From positions 524,613 to 588,612 of the forward strand of contig NZ_BKZV01000002.1 of assembly GCF_008974285.1 (NCBI RefSeq): DNA of 64,000 nucleotides, in the 5' to 3' direction. Positions 17,056-26,486 of the stretch are shown here, piece after piece. Numbering within the stretch: the stretch's first letter is position 1; the number at the start of each line of letters is the position of its first letter. The notes below the pieces were generated by a model. It worked only from the letters and a program-made list of their open reading frames with translations. It did no database searches and was not told the origin of the DNA. The translations under genes and the position numbers were made by a program. Origin of the DNA: Thermogemmatispora aurantia. Lineage in GTDB: Bacteria > Chloroflexota > Ktedonobacteria > Ktedonobacterales > Ktedonobacteraceae.

Positions 17056-18969
17056 ATGGTGGCTCGTTGTCTCAATCCACGCGGCGGACACGACAATCCC
17101 GAGAGCGCCGTCTCCTGCCGTCGCTGCGAGTTTCTCATCGAGGGGGCACGCGTCGGCAACTACCAGATTATGGCCTTCATTGGCTCGGGCAGCTATGGTC
17201 ATGTCTACCAGGTGCGCGAATCGGAGCCGCTCAGCCGGACGCTGGCCCTCAAGGTCCTGCGCTTCGACCAGCTCAACGACAAGGCCCTCGGCAGCTTCTT
17301 TGACGAGGCGCGGCGCATTGCTACCCTGCAACATCCCAACATCCTCCCTGTCTACAGCTTCGGCCAGCTAGAGGACGAGCGTCCCTATCTGGTAATGGAA
17401 TACGCGCCACAGACCATCTACGATCTCTTTCGCAAGGCCGACGGCAGTCGGCGCCCTGCCTTCGCCGAGGAGCTGCTCCCTTATGTAGAGCAGGCTGCCC
17501 AGGCCCTCTACTACGTGCACCAGAATGGACTGATCCATCAGGACGTCAAGCCAGGCAACCTGCTGATCGGACGCAACGGGCAACTCCTGCTCTCGGATTT
17601 CGGCACCACCTTCTACCTGGGCATGCAAACCCACGCCTCGCTCGGCGAGGTGACCGGTACCGCTGCCTACATGGCCCCCGAGCAGTGGCAGGGCAATCCG
17701 CGCCGCGAGAGCGATCAGTACGCCCTGGCCATCTGCTGCTACGAGTTGCTCACGGGACGCCTGCCCTTTGCCTTTAGCCGTCTAGAAGAGATGTGGCGCG
17801 CCCACCTGCACGAGCCGCCGCCTCCGCCACAGCAGTGGAATCCGCGCCTGCCCGCCGAGGTCGCCGCAGTTCTCTTGCGGGCCTTGTCCAAGGATTACCA
17901 TCAACGCTACCATGACACGCAGCAATTCGCCAGCGCCTACGCCGAGGCCGTCGCCACCGCCTTGCAACGCTATGTTTGCGAGCGCTGCGGCTTCCAGAAC
18001 CGCAGCGGCGCCCAGCGCTGTAGCAACTGCGGCGCCGACTACGATGACCGCACCTGTCCCTATTGCCATGCCCCGGTGCGCTTCGGCCAGCGCTGCTGCT
18101 CGGCCTGTGGGCGCCTGACCATTCCGCCGACACTCGTCCGCCACAGTCCTTTGCTCGGCATCAGCATCCGCCAGGGACGCTACGACATCAAGCGCGTCCT
18201 CAAAAGCCGCGAGGAGACGCGCGTCACCACGATGGTCGCCAGCGATCACCAGGCCAATGGAGCAGAGGTAGTGCTCAAGCGCTGGGAATGCACCGACTTT
18301 CCACTGGCGCGCCGTGCCCAGGAGCTGGCCTACTACGACCGCGCTAGCGAGGCCCTGGCCCGTCTGCGCCATCCGCTTGTCCCCCAGGTGCGCGAGCGCT
18401 TCGCTGAGGGCCGCCACTACTATCTGGTCCTGACCTACATTGACGGCGAGAGCCTGGAGGAGCGCCTGCAGAAGCTGCTGCGACCCCTGCCCGAGCGCGA
18501 AGTGGTGATCTGGCTCTATAGCGTGCTCAATACTCTGGCCGCCCTGGAGCAGCAGCAGCCACCGCTCTATCACTTCGATATCTCGCCCGCCAATATCATC
18601 ATCGAACGTCAGCGCGGACGGGCCATGCTCACCGGCTTCCAGATTCCACCTCCACCGCTCGACAGTCCGCCCGGTAGCCGCAGCCCGCATCGCACGACAC
18701 GCAAGCTGGCGCTCTCGCCCTATCTGCCGATCAAGGATCGGCGCTACGACCGGCGCACCTGCATCTACATGCTGGCGGCCAGCATCCATCACGTTCTTAC
18801 CAACCAGGGGCCGCCACACTATCCGGCCTATCCACCGGTGCGCCAGCTCAATCCCCTGGTCTCGTCGGAGCTGGAGGCGATTCTGGCACGAGCCTTACAG
18901 GAGGAGCCTGCTGCTCGCTACCAGACCTATCAAGAGATGCAGCGCGCGCTGAGGCCTCTGCTGCCCTAG
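17056..18969 (+). CDS. Ser/Thr protein kinase fused to zinc ribbons and a pseudokinase
   Basis: 637-aa soluble Hanks-type kinase. Residues about 5-24 hold a degenerate Cys cluster (CLNPRGG then CRRC). Kinase domain 1 covers about residues 35-300: glycine loop IGSGSYGHVY, VAIK-type Lys in LALKVL, catalytic loop HQDVKPGN (Gln replaces the usual Arg of HRD), DFG intact and APE intact (MAPEQW). Four CxxC pairs between about 305 and 355 (CERCG, CSNCG, CPYCH, CSACG) make two zinc ribbons. A second kinase-like domain (about 368-637) keeps HFDISPANIII but has LTGF where DFG belongs and no glycine loop, so it is probably a pseudokinase. The AAAGGAAG site favours 17056. No membrane helix is present, unlike PknB. 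Confidence 0.88.
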   Translation: MVARCLNPRGGHDNPESAVSCRRCEFLIEGARVGNYQIMAFIGSGSYGHVYQVRESEPLSRTLALKVLRFDQLNDKALGSFFDEARRIATLQHPNILPVYSFGQLEDERPYLVMEYAPQTIYDLFRKADGSRRPAFAEELLPYVEQAAQALYYVHQNGLIHQDVKPGNLLIGRNGQLLLSDFGTTFYLGMQTHASLGEVTGTAAYMAPEQWQGNPRRESDQYALAICCYELLTGRLPFAFSRLEEMWRAHLHEPPPPPQQWNPRLPAEVAAVLLRALSKDYHQRYHDTQQFASAYAEAVATALQRYVCERCGFQNRSGAQRCSNCGADYDDRTCPYCHAPVRFGQRCCSACGRLTIPPTLVRHSPLLGISIRQGRYDIKRVLKSREETRVTTMVASDHQANGAEVVLKRWECTDFPLARRAQELAYYDRASEALARLRHPLVPQVRERFAEGRHYYLVLTYIDGESLEERLQKLLRPLPEREVVIWLYSVLNTLAALEQQQPPLYHFDISPANIIIERQRGRAMLTGFQIPPPPLDSPPGSRSPHRTTRKLALSPYLPIKDRRYDRRTCIYMLAASIHHVLTNQGPPHYPAYPPVRQLNPLVSSELEAILARALQEEPAARYQTYQEMQRALRPLLP

Positions 18970-19037
18970 AGCGAGAACAGAATCGGTCCCCAGCCCACGC
19001 GCTGCTCTGGTACTGCCCTGCGGCCTCACCTGCGCCG

Positions 19038-19685
19038 CTAGTAGGCCACGGTGAAGCGCTGTCGCAGGAAGCGAGGCTGCTCTACTTCGTCGAGCAAAGC
19101 CACTGCGTAATCCTCCATCGAGATGCGGCTCTCGCCTTTCTCATCAGTCACCAGCCGCTCGGTCCCCACGCGATAGCGCCCCGTGCGCTGGCCCGGCTCG
19201 ATAAAGGCCGCCGGACTGAAGTAGGTCCAGTCGAGATCAGCCCCCTGCTGGCGATAGATCTCCAGCGCCTCAGCTGCAGCCGCGGCAATGGGACGCCAGC
19301 CTGGTGGGAAGTCAGGCGTGTCCATCAGGCGCACACCGGGTGCCACTTCCAGGCTGCCAGCACCCCCCACTACCACTAAGCGCTTGGCGCCCGCTCGCTT
19401 CAGCCCCTCGATGAGGGCCTGAGCCGCCTGCACGACCATACGTGGGTCCTCTTCTCGATCGCGCGCCGGTCCCACCGCACTGATCACCACGTCGTGGCCG
19501 CGGACCAGCCGCGCAACATCGGCAGGATCAAGAACGTTGCCTGCCTCAAAGCTGAGGCGCGGATGACTCAGAGCGAAACGCTCAGGGCGACGCGCCACCC
19601 CTTTGACTTCGTGACCTCGGTTGAGGGCCTCCTGGACAATACGCTGACCAATGTTCCCAGTTGCCCCAAAGACAACGAGCTTCAT
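19038..19685 (-). CDS. YwnB-like NAD(P)-binding Rossmann protein
   Basis: 215-aa atypical SDR (NAD(P)H-binding, NmrA/YwnB-like). The dinucleotide motif is at the extreme N-terminus (KLVVFGATGNIGQRIVQEAL). The second-strand basic residues (GVARRPERF) suggest NADP(H). There is a conserved VVISAVGPARD loop and the DLDWTYFSPAAFIEPGQRTG segment of this family. The start at 19685 has an AAAGGAG site; the upstream in-frame ATG does not. It follows the Rrf2 regulator gene on the same strand, the same pairing as ywnA-ywnB in Bacillus subtilis, which suggests the Rrf2 protein controls it. The substrate is unknown. Confidence 0.85.
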   Translation of the reverse strand: MKLVVFGATGNIGQRIVQEALNRGHEVKGVARRPERFALSHPRLSFEAGNVLDPADVARLVRGHDVVISAVGPARDREEDPRMVVQAAQALIEGLKRAGAKRLVVVGGAGSLEVAPGVRLMDTPDFPPGWRPIAAAAAEALEIYRQQGADLDWTYFSPAAFIEPGQRTGRYRVGTERLVTDEKGESRISMEDYAVALLDEVEQPRFLRQRFTVAY

Positions 19686-19812
19686 GAAAAGGTCGCTCCT
19701 TTCAGTGGCCGAAGAACCCTGCGCCACTCCCGTGGAGCTGCAGGGTTGCGCTCTGGCTCGTCCAATCTGTAACTGTGACAGTTCTCAATGCAAGCGTAAA
19801 AAAAGGACTCCA

Positions 19813-20208
19813 CTAGGCCGGCGACGACAGCTCCCCTTCCTGAGCGGTCTCCAGTACCTGGGCAATCGTCTGGCGCGCCAGCACGTCCTTGAAAGCAGCC
19901 TCCGCCTCGCCGAAGTAGTTCAGCAGAGTGCGCTGAATATTGCGACCGATCAGACAGTCGGGATTCGGCAGGCGATGATGCAAAGCCAGCAGAGGACCGG
20001 CTCCAACGGCCTCATAGACATCCAGCAAGCTGATGTTGGCGGCATCGCGTCGCAAGCGCCAGCCACCACCGACTCCTGGCTGCGAGGCCACCAATCCGGC
20101 CCGGCTGAGCAGACCCAGAATGCGGCGAATAAAGACCGGGTTCGTATTGACACTGCCGGCAATGCGCTCGGACGTCAGCGGATCTGCCTCGCTTTGCTGA
20201 GCGAGCAA
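19813..20208 (-). CDS. Rrf2-family transcriptional regulator (YwnA-like), start uncertain
   Basis: Winged-helix regulator of the Rrf2 family. The recognition region SERIAGSVNTNPVFIRRILG and the wing GLVASQPGVGGGWRL are clear. Only one Cys (in PDCLIG) is present, not the three of Fe-S sensing IscR/NsrR, so it likely senses something else, as YwnA does. From the TTG at 20208 the first helix is missing. The same frame upstream reads TRDTRLAVAVHVLTLL, the normal family N-terminus, and an AGGAGG-like site lies at about 20261-20265. There is no ATG, GTG or TTG between them. The real start may be a rare codon (ACG at 20250 is plausible). It is probably co-transcribed with the YwnB-like gene. Confidence 0.8.
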   Translation of the reverse strand: MLAQQSEADPLTSERIAGSVNTNPVFIRRILGLLSRAGLVASQPGVGGGWRLRRDAANISLLDVYEAVGAGPLLALHHRLPNPDCLIGRNIQRTLLNYFGEAEAAFKDVLARQTIAQVLETAQEGELSSPA

Positions 20209-20395
20209 GGTCAGAACATGGACAGCAACGGCCAGACGTGTATCTCGCGTAGTCGCCCTTCCTCCTCGTGGTAGCCTATTCGTAATTAGTATAGTTGCGG
20301 ATAAGCGCCTCTGTCAAGGTCAAGCCCGGCTCTCTGATCTGGCCTGGCTGAACGGTCTGGACAGGCCAGTGTCACCCGCCTGACCGGCGCTCCCT

Positions 20396-20435
20396 AAACG
20401 AAAAGGGAGCAATCTGCCTGCTAGCGATTGCTCCC
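20396..20435 (-). terminator. Terminator of the citrate synthase gene
   Basis: On the minus strand a perfect 10-bp stem (GGGAGCAATC with GATTGCTCCC) around an 11-base loop is followed by TTTTCGTTT. It lies about 75 bases after the citrate synthase stop. Confidence 0.85.
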
Positions 20436-20510
20436 ACTGGGACAGTAAGTGCGGACCCTTCTTGCGGCGCGCAGTAGATTGGTGAGCACCCAGATGGCCG
20501 CCTGGCTCTC

Positions 20511-21647
20511 TTAGCTTACTTGAGCCTGCTCGCGCTGCTCGATTGGTACATAGGGGACATCTTTGGGACCTACATACTCGCCGCGTGGGCGGATCAGGCG
20601 GTTGTTGGCATACTGCTCCATGACGTGGGCCGTCCAGCCAACGACACGGCTGCAAGCGAAGACGGGTGTATCCAGATCGACAGGAATACCCAGCAAGTAG
20701 TAGACCGTGGCCGAGTAGAAATCGACGTTGGCGTGCAGGCCCTTCTGCTCTTTGACATAGGATTCGATGACGCGCGACATCTCCACCCAGCGTGTGTCGC
20801 CCTTGCGCCGGCTCAGCTCCACGGCGAAGGCATCCATATGCTTGCCGCGCGGGTCCTCGGTGCGATAGACGCGGTGGCCAAAGCCCATGATGCGCTCCTT
20901 GCGCTCCAGCAAGCCACGGATATATTCCTGAGCGCGGCTCACATCACCGATGCGCTGGAACATGCGCATCACCTGCTCGTTGGCGCCACCATGCAGTGGA
21001 CCGGAGAGCGTGCCTATCGCCGCAGTGATTGCCGCGTACATATCGGCCAGCGTGCTCGCTGCCACGCGGGCGGAGAAGGTCGAGGCGTTCAGCTCATGGT
21101 CGGCATGCAGGATCAACGCCACATCCAGCACATGGGCATCATATGAATCGGGGCGCTCCCCCTTGAGCATATAGAGGAAGTTCTCCGCCAGGCTCCCATC
21201 CTCCAGTGGCGCTACCGGCTCTCTCCCATTGCGAATATGATCCCAGCTGGCAACGATCGAGGGCAGAAGCGCCGTCAGGCGCACTGCTCGCCGTAGATTG
21301 GCTTCTTGGGAGCGATCACTGAGATCAGGGTCGGTGGTGGAGAGCGCGGAAACGACGGTTCGGAGGACATCCATCGGGGGCGTCGAGGAAGGCAGCAAGC
21401 GCATCAGATCGATCAGCCGTCCCGGCAAGGTGCGGTTCGCACGCAGTTCCGCACTGAGTGCCTCTAGTTGGGCGCGGGTCGGCAGCGTCCCATGCCAGAG
21501 TAGGTAAGCTGTTTCTTCGAACGAGGAATGAGCGGCCAGATCGTGAACGTCGACACCGTAATATGTCAGTTTGCCGCGCTGACCATCCAGATTACAGATA
21601 CGGGTATGTGCGGCAACGACATCTTCGAGACCTTCGGTGGTAGGCAT
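20511..21647 (-). CDS. gltA: Citrate synthase
   Basis: Condenses acetyl-CoA and oxaloacetate to citrate, the entry step of the TCA cycle. The 378-aa length is that of the small Gram-positive/archaeal-type dimeric enzyme rather than the long NADH-inhibited hexameric form. All three catalytic regions are visible: His in ILHADHELNAST, His in SGPLHGGANEQVM and Asp in NVDFYSATVYYLLG, plus the CoA-contacting MGFGHRVYRTEDPRG. The N-terminal TRICNLDGQRGKLTYYG matches the family. A 2-methylcitrate synthase activity cannot be excluded, but no propionate genes lie nearby. It has a strong AAAAGGAG ribosome site, its own promoter 135 bases upstream and its own terminator. Confidence 0.95.
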   Translation of the reverse strand: MPTTEGLEDVVAAHTRICNLDGQRGKLTYYGVDVHDLAAHSSFEETAYLLWHGTLPTRAQLEALSAELRANRTLPGRLIDLMRLLPSSTPPMDVLRTVVSALSTTDPDLSDRSQEANLRRAVRLTALLPSIVASWDHIRNGREPVAPLEDGSLAENFLYMLKGERPDSYDAHVLDVALILHADHELNASTFSARVAASTLADMYAAITAAIGTLSGPLHGGANEQVMRMFQRIGDVSRAQEYIRGLLERKERIMGFGHRVYRTEDPRGKHMDAFAVELSRRKGDTRWVEMSRVIESYVKEQKGLHANVDFYSATVYYLLGIPVDLDTPVFACSRVVGWTAHVMEQYANNRLIRPRGEYVGPKDVPYVPIEQREQAQVS

Positions 21648-21780
21648 AGAAGCTCCTTTTGGGGACGTATGCTTCGCTTGAGCAGTAGGCGGAGCTCAAC
21701 GTCCGACGTGTCGGGCAACCGCTGCTTCCACAGCGAAGCAGACTACTTCGCCACAACAAATCATATGGGTTGTGTAAAGT

Positions 21781-21810
21781 ATTATAATCTTGCCTTCCCA
21801 TCAGTGTCAA
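21781..21810 (-). promoter_or_regulatory. Consensus promoter of the citrate synthase gene
   Basis: On the minus strand TTGACA (21805-21810) and TATAAT (21781-21786) are perfect hexamers with an 18-base spacer. The predicted leader of about 125 bases contains an 8-bp inverted repeat (GCTTCGCT with AGCGAAGC). Confidence 0.88.
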
Positions 21811-21955
21811 CGTAAATCGAGCTAGCAGGCGCTGGCCTGCCTTGCTGTCCACCAGGCAAGCTAGCCTAACCGCAGAGCTGAAGCCGGTCCTGTCGGGGGC
21901 GAGCGGCCTTGACCAGCTCAGTGAACGGGGCGGGCGAGCTGTGCCGATAAGCGGG

Positions 21956-21983
21956 AAGAGCAGCCAGATGGCTGGCTGCTCTT
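21956..21983. terminator. Strong hairpin at the end of the acyltransferase gene
   Basis: A perfect 12-bp stem (AAGAGCAGCCAG with CTGGCTGCTCTT) and a 4-base loop lie 8 bases after the acyltransferase stop on the minus strand. Only a short T stretch follows, so termination is likely but not textbook. Confidence 0.65.
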
Positions 21984-21990
21984 CCTGGCT

Positions 21991-23433
21991 CTAACGCCTG
22001 TGCGAGGTGGTTAGCTCCTGCCCTTGTCTGGGAGCCAGCACCTGGCCACCTCCACCGCCGCTCCCAAGCCGGCGCTGACCGAGCTTGAGAAAAGGACGCT
22101 CGATGAGCAGGTACGAGAGGAAGGCCAGCGGCAGCACCGTCACCAACACCCATAGCCAGTAGCAGCCGTAGATCAACCAGTGATTGAGCCCGTTGAGCCA
22201 CGGCTGGATATGGACGCTAAAGTAAGTGATCAGTGGCAGGTGCCAGATGTAGAGACTATAGGATACCAGGCCGAGCCAGCGCAGGTAGCGCCAGGAGAAG
22301 ATGGACCGCAGCAAGGACGGCCCGAAGAGCAGGCCGGTCAGACATGAGCCGTAGGCCAGAGCAAAGCCAAGCTCGCTCAGGGTATCATAGAAGGGCAAGA
22401 AGCCATCCAGCCAGGCAAAGGCCCCCACATCATGGTTGAGGTGCCAGATAGCCATGCCCACAAACAGGACCAGCCCCAGGCCCCAGAGCGCCAGGCTCCA
22501 GCGTCGCAAGCCCCTCACCAAGACGCCAGCAGGCCGGATCAAGCGCCCATAGGTGTAGCAGGCAGCGATCAGCATCCCGATGGCAAAGTCTTCCAGGAAC
22601 TTGCCGCTCATGCCGTAGACAAAGAAGAGGACCACGTTGAGGACCGTGCGCGGTACCAGCGGCAGGCTGGCCTCGGGATGATGGACGTAATAGCCACCCC
22701 AGTGTCGCACGAGCAAGGCGTAGACGATAACCAGAGCCAGCGTGAGGCAGATCAATGGAAAACGCCGATGCTGCGGCAGGCGTCTGAGCAGGAGCGAGAC
22801 ACCCAGCGCCAGCAAGGGCAGCAGCAAATAAAACTGCCATTCGATGGCCAGCGTCCAGTAGGGACCATTGATCTGGCGAAAGGTCTCCGGCGTCGAGTCC
22901 ATGAAGAAGGTTATAAACAGCAGTAACTCGCGCCAATGAGCCGGCTGCCAGTATTGCGGCTGCCAGAGCGTGATCAAGATAAAGAGCGACGCATAGTAGG
23001 CCGGCCAGATACGCAAAGCCCGCCGCAGATAGAAGCGGCGCCCCGAGGGCCACGGTCGCTCTTCACTCAACAACGCTCCAACGTAGGGCAGGAACAGCAG
23101 AAAGCCCGAGAGAATAAAGAAGAGAGTTACCCCTGTGCTGCCGACCAGCAATAAGGAACCCACCAGCGGATAGTGCAGTGGCTGCCAGAGATGCTGATGA
23201 TAGGTCGTCCAGTTGACGTGAAAGACGAGCACCGCCAGGCAGGCCAGCGCCCGCACACCGTCGAGCACTGGAATGGTATTGCCGCGGAGATCACTCTCTA
23301 GTAGCCCCGGCAGGTTGCGAAGAGGACGCAGCAGCCGGCCAGCAGCAGCCCGTAACCAGCGCCAGGGAGGAGACTGACCGATCACTTCCAACACCATAGA
23401 TAAAGCACCCATTGTTCTCACGTAATAGGACAA
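21991..23433 (-). CDS. Membrane acyltransferase (acyltransferase 3 / OafA family)
   Basis: Integral membrane O-acyltransferase, about 475 aa, with about ten hydrophobic helices. It modifies surface carbohydrates or similar acceptors with acyl groups. The family signature PVLDGVRALACLAVLVFHVN carries the catalytic His after the first helix. GVTLFFILSGFLLFLPY, RFYLRRALRIWPAYYASL and the later YLRWLGLVSYSLYIWHLPLI are all typical. The last 35 residues are polar and glycine-rich. The start is unclear: the frame opens with TTG at 23433, while ATGs at 23412 and 23397 also lack a good ribosome site. No polysaccharide cluster surrounds it, so the acceptor is unknown. Confidence 0.88.
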   Translation of the reverse strand: MSYYVRTMGALSMVLEVIGQSPPWRWLRAAAGRLLRPLRNLPGLLESDLRGNTIPVLDGVRALACLAVLVFHVNWTTYHQHLWQPLHYPLVGSLLLVGSTGVTLFFILSGFLLFLPYVGALLSEERPWPSGRRFYLRRALRIWPAYYASLFILITLWQPQYWQPAHWRELLLFITFFMDSTPETFRQINGPYWTLAIEWQFYLLLPLLALGVSLLLRRLPQHRRFPLICLTLALVIVYALLVRHWGGYYVHHPEASLPLVPRTVLNVVLFFVYGMSGKFLEDFAIGMLIAACYTYGRLIRPAGVLVRGLRRWSLALWGLGLVLFVGMAIWHLNHDVGAFAWLDGFLPFYDTLSELGFALAYGSCLTGLLFGPSLLRSIFSWRYLRWLGLVSYSLYIWHLPLITYFSVHIQPWLNGLNHWLIYGCYWLWVLVTVLPLAFLSYLLIERPFLKLGQRRLGSGGGGGQVLAPRQGQELTTSHRR

Positions 23434-23707
23434 CGGAGCCAGGGCGCTGATGGTGACAGGTATCAGTACATTTTCCTACATTGTGAGGTAGGTTGAGCTA
23501 TTGACAAGAGCCAGTGAGCAAGAGCAACCGGATCACGCTTGACTGGCCGCAAGAGCGGGTGATTAGCTGTCGTCAGCGACGCTGAACCAGGGCGAAGGCC
23601 GTGGGACATCCCAGCCAGGCAGGCCAGGCCGGGCCGAGATCCTGACGGAGCTGAGTCCATCGACGAGCGATCTCCGGCCAGTGCACGCTGCGAAGGAGGT
23701 TTTGACG

Positions 23708-25114
23708 ATGTCTCTCAATCTGCCACGTTTACTGATCGCCGGCACCGCCAGCGGCGTCGGCAAGACCTTGATCAGCTACCTGCTGATCGCCGAGTTGCGG
23801 GCGCGGGGCTGGCGCGTGCAGCCATTTAAGGTTGGCCCCGACTATCTGGATGCTTCACATCTCGCCCAGGCCGCCGGACGGCCCTGCTACAATCTCGACA
23901 CCTGGTTGATGCCGTCAGCCCGCCTGGAGACCATCGTCGCCTCAGCCTGTCGCGATGCCGATCTGGCCATTATCGAGGGCATGATGGGCCTCTACGACGG
24001 GCGTGAGGCCCACAGCGATGCAGGCAGCGCCGCGGAGATAGCCCGCCTGCTGCAGACGCCGGTGATTCTGGTGCTGGACGCCTGGGCCCAGGCGCGCAGT
24101 GCCGCGGCGGTCGTGCTGGGCTTCCAGCAGTTTGCTCCGCAGCTGGCGCTCGTCGGGGTGATCGCCAATCGCGTGGCGGGTCCTGGACATGCGCGCTTGC
24201 TGCGTGAGGCCCTGGCCTCCTCCTCCGGCATGCCCTTGCTGGCGGCCTTCCCCGCACTGAGCGAGGCCCCCTGGCCCGAGCGCCACCTTGGCTTGCTGCC
24301 AGCCAGCGAGCAGGCACTTGGTGGCGAACGCCTCAACACCCTGCTGACGCTCTTCCGCCAGTCCTGCGACCTGGAACAGTTGCTGACCCTGGCGCGTCAG
24401 GCGCCTCCCCTGGCGACGGGCGAGGCTCAGGCCGAGGCGCCCTTGACAGCCCCAGGCGAGGAGCGCGTGCGTTTAGCTCTGGCCTATGACGAAGCTTTCA
24501 GCTTCTATTATCCTGATACGCTCGATCTGCTGCGCCAGGCTGGGGCCGAGCTGGTGCCCTTTAGCCCGCTGCGCGATCACCAGCTACCAGCGGGTTGCTC
24601 CGGTCTCTATCTGGGTGGCGGCTTTCCCGAGGAGTATGCCGCCCTCCTGGCCGCCAACGAAAGGCTGCGCCGCCAGCTCGCCGAGCTGTTGGCGGCAGGC
24701 TTACCTTGCTATGCTGAATGTGGAGGGCTGATGTACCTCTGTCACCACATCCGCACCGCCAGCGGCGAAAGCTATCCCATGCTGGGAGTTATCGAGCGCG
24801 AGAGCATTCTTGCGGGCAACAGCACGGATCTGCGGATCGGCTATCGTCTGGCCCGGGCGCAGCGCGAGAGCCTGCTGCTGCCGCGCGGGGTCCAGGTACG
24901 CGGGCATGAGTTTCATTACTCTCATCTGGATGCAGACCCGACGCCCGAGGAGGCCGCTTATATGCTCAGCTCGCCCGACGGTCAGCATCAGCAGCTTGAA
25001 GGGTTCGCCCGCGACAACCTGCTGGCCAGCTATCTGCACCTCTCCTTTAGCGGCTTCCCCGAGGCGGCGCAGCGCTTTGTAGCTGCCGCTCGTCGCTGGC
25101 GGCAGGTCGCTTAG
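23708..25114 (+). CDS. cbiA: Cobyrinate a,c-diamide synthase (CobB/CbiA)
   Basis: ATP- and glutamine-dependent amidation of the a and c carboxylates of cobyrinate in cobalamin synthesis, 468 aa. The N-terminal dethiobiotin-synthetase-like domain has the P-loop AGTASGVGKTLIS and WLMPSARLE. VIEGMMGLYDG-type residues (here IIEGMMGLYDGREAHSDAGS) follow. The C-terminal class I glutamine amidotransferase domain (about residues 255-460) has the nucleophile Cys in LPCYAECGGLMYL and the His in GHEFHYSHLD. An AAGGAGG site 8 bases before 23708 fixes the start. No other cobalamin genes are adjacent and I found no convincing B12 riboswitch upstream. Confidence 0.93.
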   Translation: MSLNLPRLLIAGTASGVGKTLISYLLIAELRARGWRVQPFKVGPDYLDASHLAQAAGRPCYNLDTWLMPSARLETIVASACRDADLAIIEGMMGLYDGREAHSDAGSAAEIARLLQTPVILVLDAWAQARSAAAVVLGFQQFAPQLALVGVIANRVAGPGHARLLREALASSSGMPLLAAFPALSEAPWPERHLGLLPASEQALGGERLNTLLTLFRQSCDLEQLLTLARQAPPLATGEAQAEAPLTAPGEERVRLALAYDEAFSFYYPDTLDLLRQAGAELVPFSPLRDHQLPAGCSGLYLGGGFPEEYAALLAANERLRRQLAELLAAGLPCYAECGGLMYLCHHIRTASGESYPMLGVIERESILAGNSTDLRIGYRLARAQRESLLLPRGVQVRGHEFHYSHLDADPTPEEAAYMLSSPDGQHQQLEGFARDNLLASYLHLSFSGFPEAAQRFVAAARRWRQVA

Positions 25115-25128
25115 CCTCGTCAGCAAGA

Positions 25129-25173
25129 GAGGGCCGACAGGCCGCTGCACACAGGCAGTAGCTGCCGGCCCTC
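25129..25173. terminator. Hairpin between convergent cbiA and the sugar operon
   Basis: GAGGGCCG (25129-25136) pairs with CGGCCCTC (25166-25173) around 29 bases that can fold further. Its position between two convergent stops suggests a bidirectional terminator. There is no long T run. Confidence 0.5.
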
Positions 25174-25193
25174 CCCTTCAGACACTCACTCGC

Positions 25194-26339
<1,146 letters not shown>

Positions 26340-26486
26340 TCAGGCAGCTTCCTTTGCCCCCAGCTGCTGAGGCTGCACGGCCTACGTTTTCTCTGGCTGA
26401 TCCCCTACGGTGAGGGAACCTGCCCGGCTCTCCCTCCTTCCCAGGGTCTTCTTTCCCACCAGCCTCCCGCTGCACTGACCGTTGCT

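Noticed and set aside
23434..23707. Cobalamin riboswitch upstream of cbiA
   Set aside because: A stretch near 23608-23630 (CAGCCAGGCAGGCC) recalls part of the B12 box, but the remaining conserved boxes and pairing are absent.
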